This document shows, one piece after another, positions 14,026-14,106 of a DNA stretch of 14,106 bases (the stretch's first letter is position 1; the number at the start of each line of letters is the position of its first letter). Below the pieces are notes generated by a model. The model saw nothing but the letters and a program-made list of their open reading frames with translations. It did no database searches and was not told where the DNA came from. Position numbers and translations under genes: made by a program. Origin of the DNA: Planctomycetota bacterium (GTDB lineage: Bacteria; Planctomycetota; Phycisphaerae; FEN-1346); assembly GCA_026387055.1 (NCBI GenBank), contig JAPLML010000280.1, positions 1 through 14,106 of the forward strand. The letters are read 5' to 3'.

Positions 14026-14106
14026 CCCCACCTCTCGGAGGCCGCGTCCGGAATCGGCGAGAACACCCGCAGCGGCCACAACAGCGGGAAGAGCGTCAGC
14101 ATGGGC
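14022..14106 (-). CDS. C-terminal end of an unidentified, partly hydrophobic protein
   Basis: An open frame enters from the right edge and ends in TAG at 14022-14024. The 28 visible codons encode a hydrophobic stretch (PMLTLFPLLWPLRVFS) followed by a short polar tail. Nearly all codons end in G or C, as in the confirmed genes nearby, which supports real coding. The hydrophobic run could be the last membrane segment of a membrane protein, but too little is visible to name a family. Confidence 0.45.
   Translation of the reverse strand, partial: PMLTLFPLLWPLRVFSPIPDAASERWG

Noticed and set aside
1..14106. tRNA or rRNA genes
   Set aside because: No cloverleaf-like arms with a T-loop GTTCRA pattern and no conserved rRNA segments were recognised; the strong palindromes seen are simple hairpins.

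Overview
This is a GC-rich window (roughly two thirds G+C by eye) in which every convincing gene lies on the minus strand. It contains a BamA-type outer-membrane assembly protein next to a Skp/OmpH chaperone, a secreted PA14/PKD/TPR protein of a kind common in Planctomycetota, an animal-type transketolase, and many CACGGCCGG / CCGGCCGTG palindromes between genes. Together these suggest a Gram-negative bacterium, most likely a planctomycete. That placement is inference; no rRNA or other decisive marker is present.

Layout from high to low coordinate, which is the direction of transcription. At 14022-14106 is the C-terminal tail of an unidentified, partly hydrophobic protein. At 13887-14025 is a composite palindromic element. 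bamA follows (11420-13765) with a good promoter candidate upstream, then a second copy of the composite element (11309-11423), then the skp/ompH-like chaperone gene (10566-11213) with a terminator-like hairpin at 10503-10535. Next come a paired palindromic repeat (10375-10446) and a large secreted multidomain protein (8140-10356). A compact defence segment follows: a single-chain Type IIG restriction-modification enzyme (4679-8026) and a MntA-HepT (MNT/HEPN) toxin-antitoxin pair (3902-4553). Further repeats lead to transketolase (1525-3462), and then to guaB, IMP dehydrogenase (1-1279), whose C-terminus lies beyond the window.

Functionally the window joins two parts. The housekeeping part covers guanine nucleotide synthesis, pentose phosphate metabolism, and outer-membrane protein transport and folding. 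The accessory part is a two-unit defence island inserted between tkt and the secreted-protein gene. Near-identical 32-base direct repeats flank the toxin-antitoxin cassette, a related sequence sits at the far edge of the restriction gene, and the restriction gene has lower GC than its neighbours, most strongly in its target-recognition part.

The most distinctive sequence feature is the density of palindromic intergenic elements. Three are pairs of hairpins facing each other (1427-1502, 3659-3746, 10375-10446) with the same architecture but different arm sequences in one of them. Two copies of a different composite element begin exactly at the stop codons of bamA and of the gene upstream of it. 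No single wholly new protein system was recognised; the repeat families and the repeat-bounded defence island deserve the closest second look.
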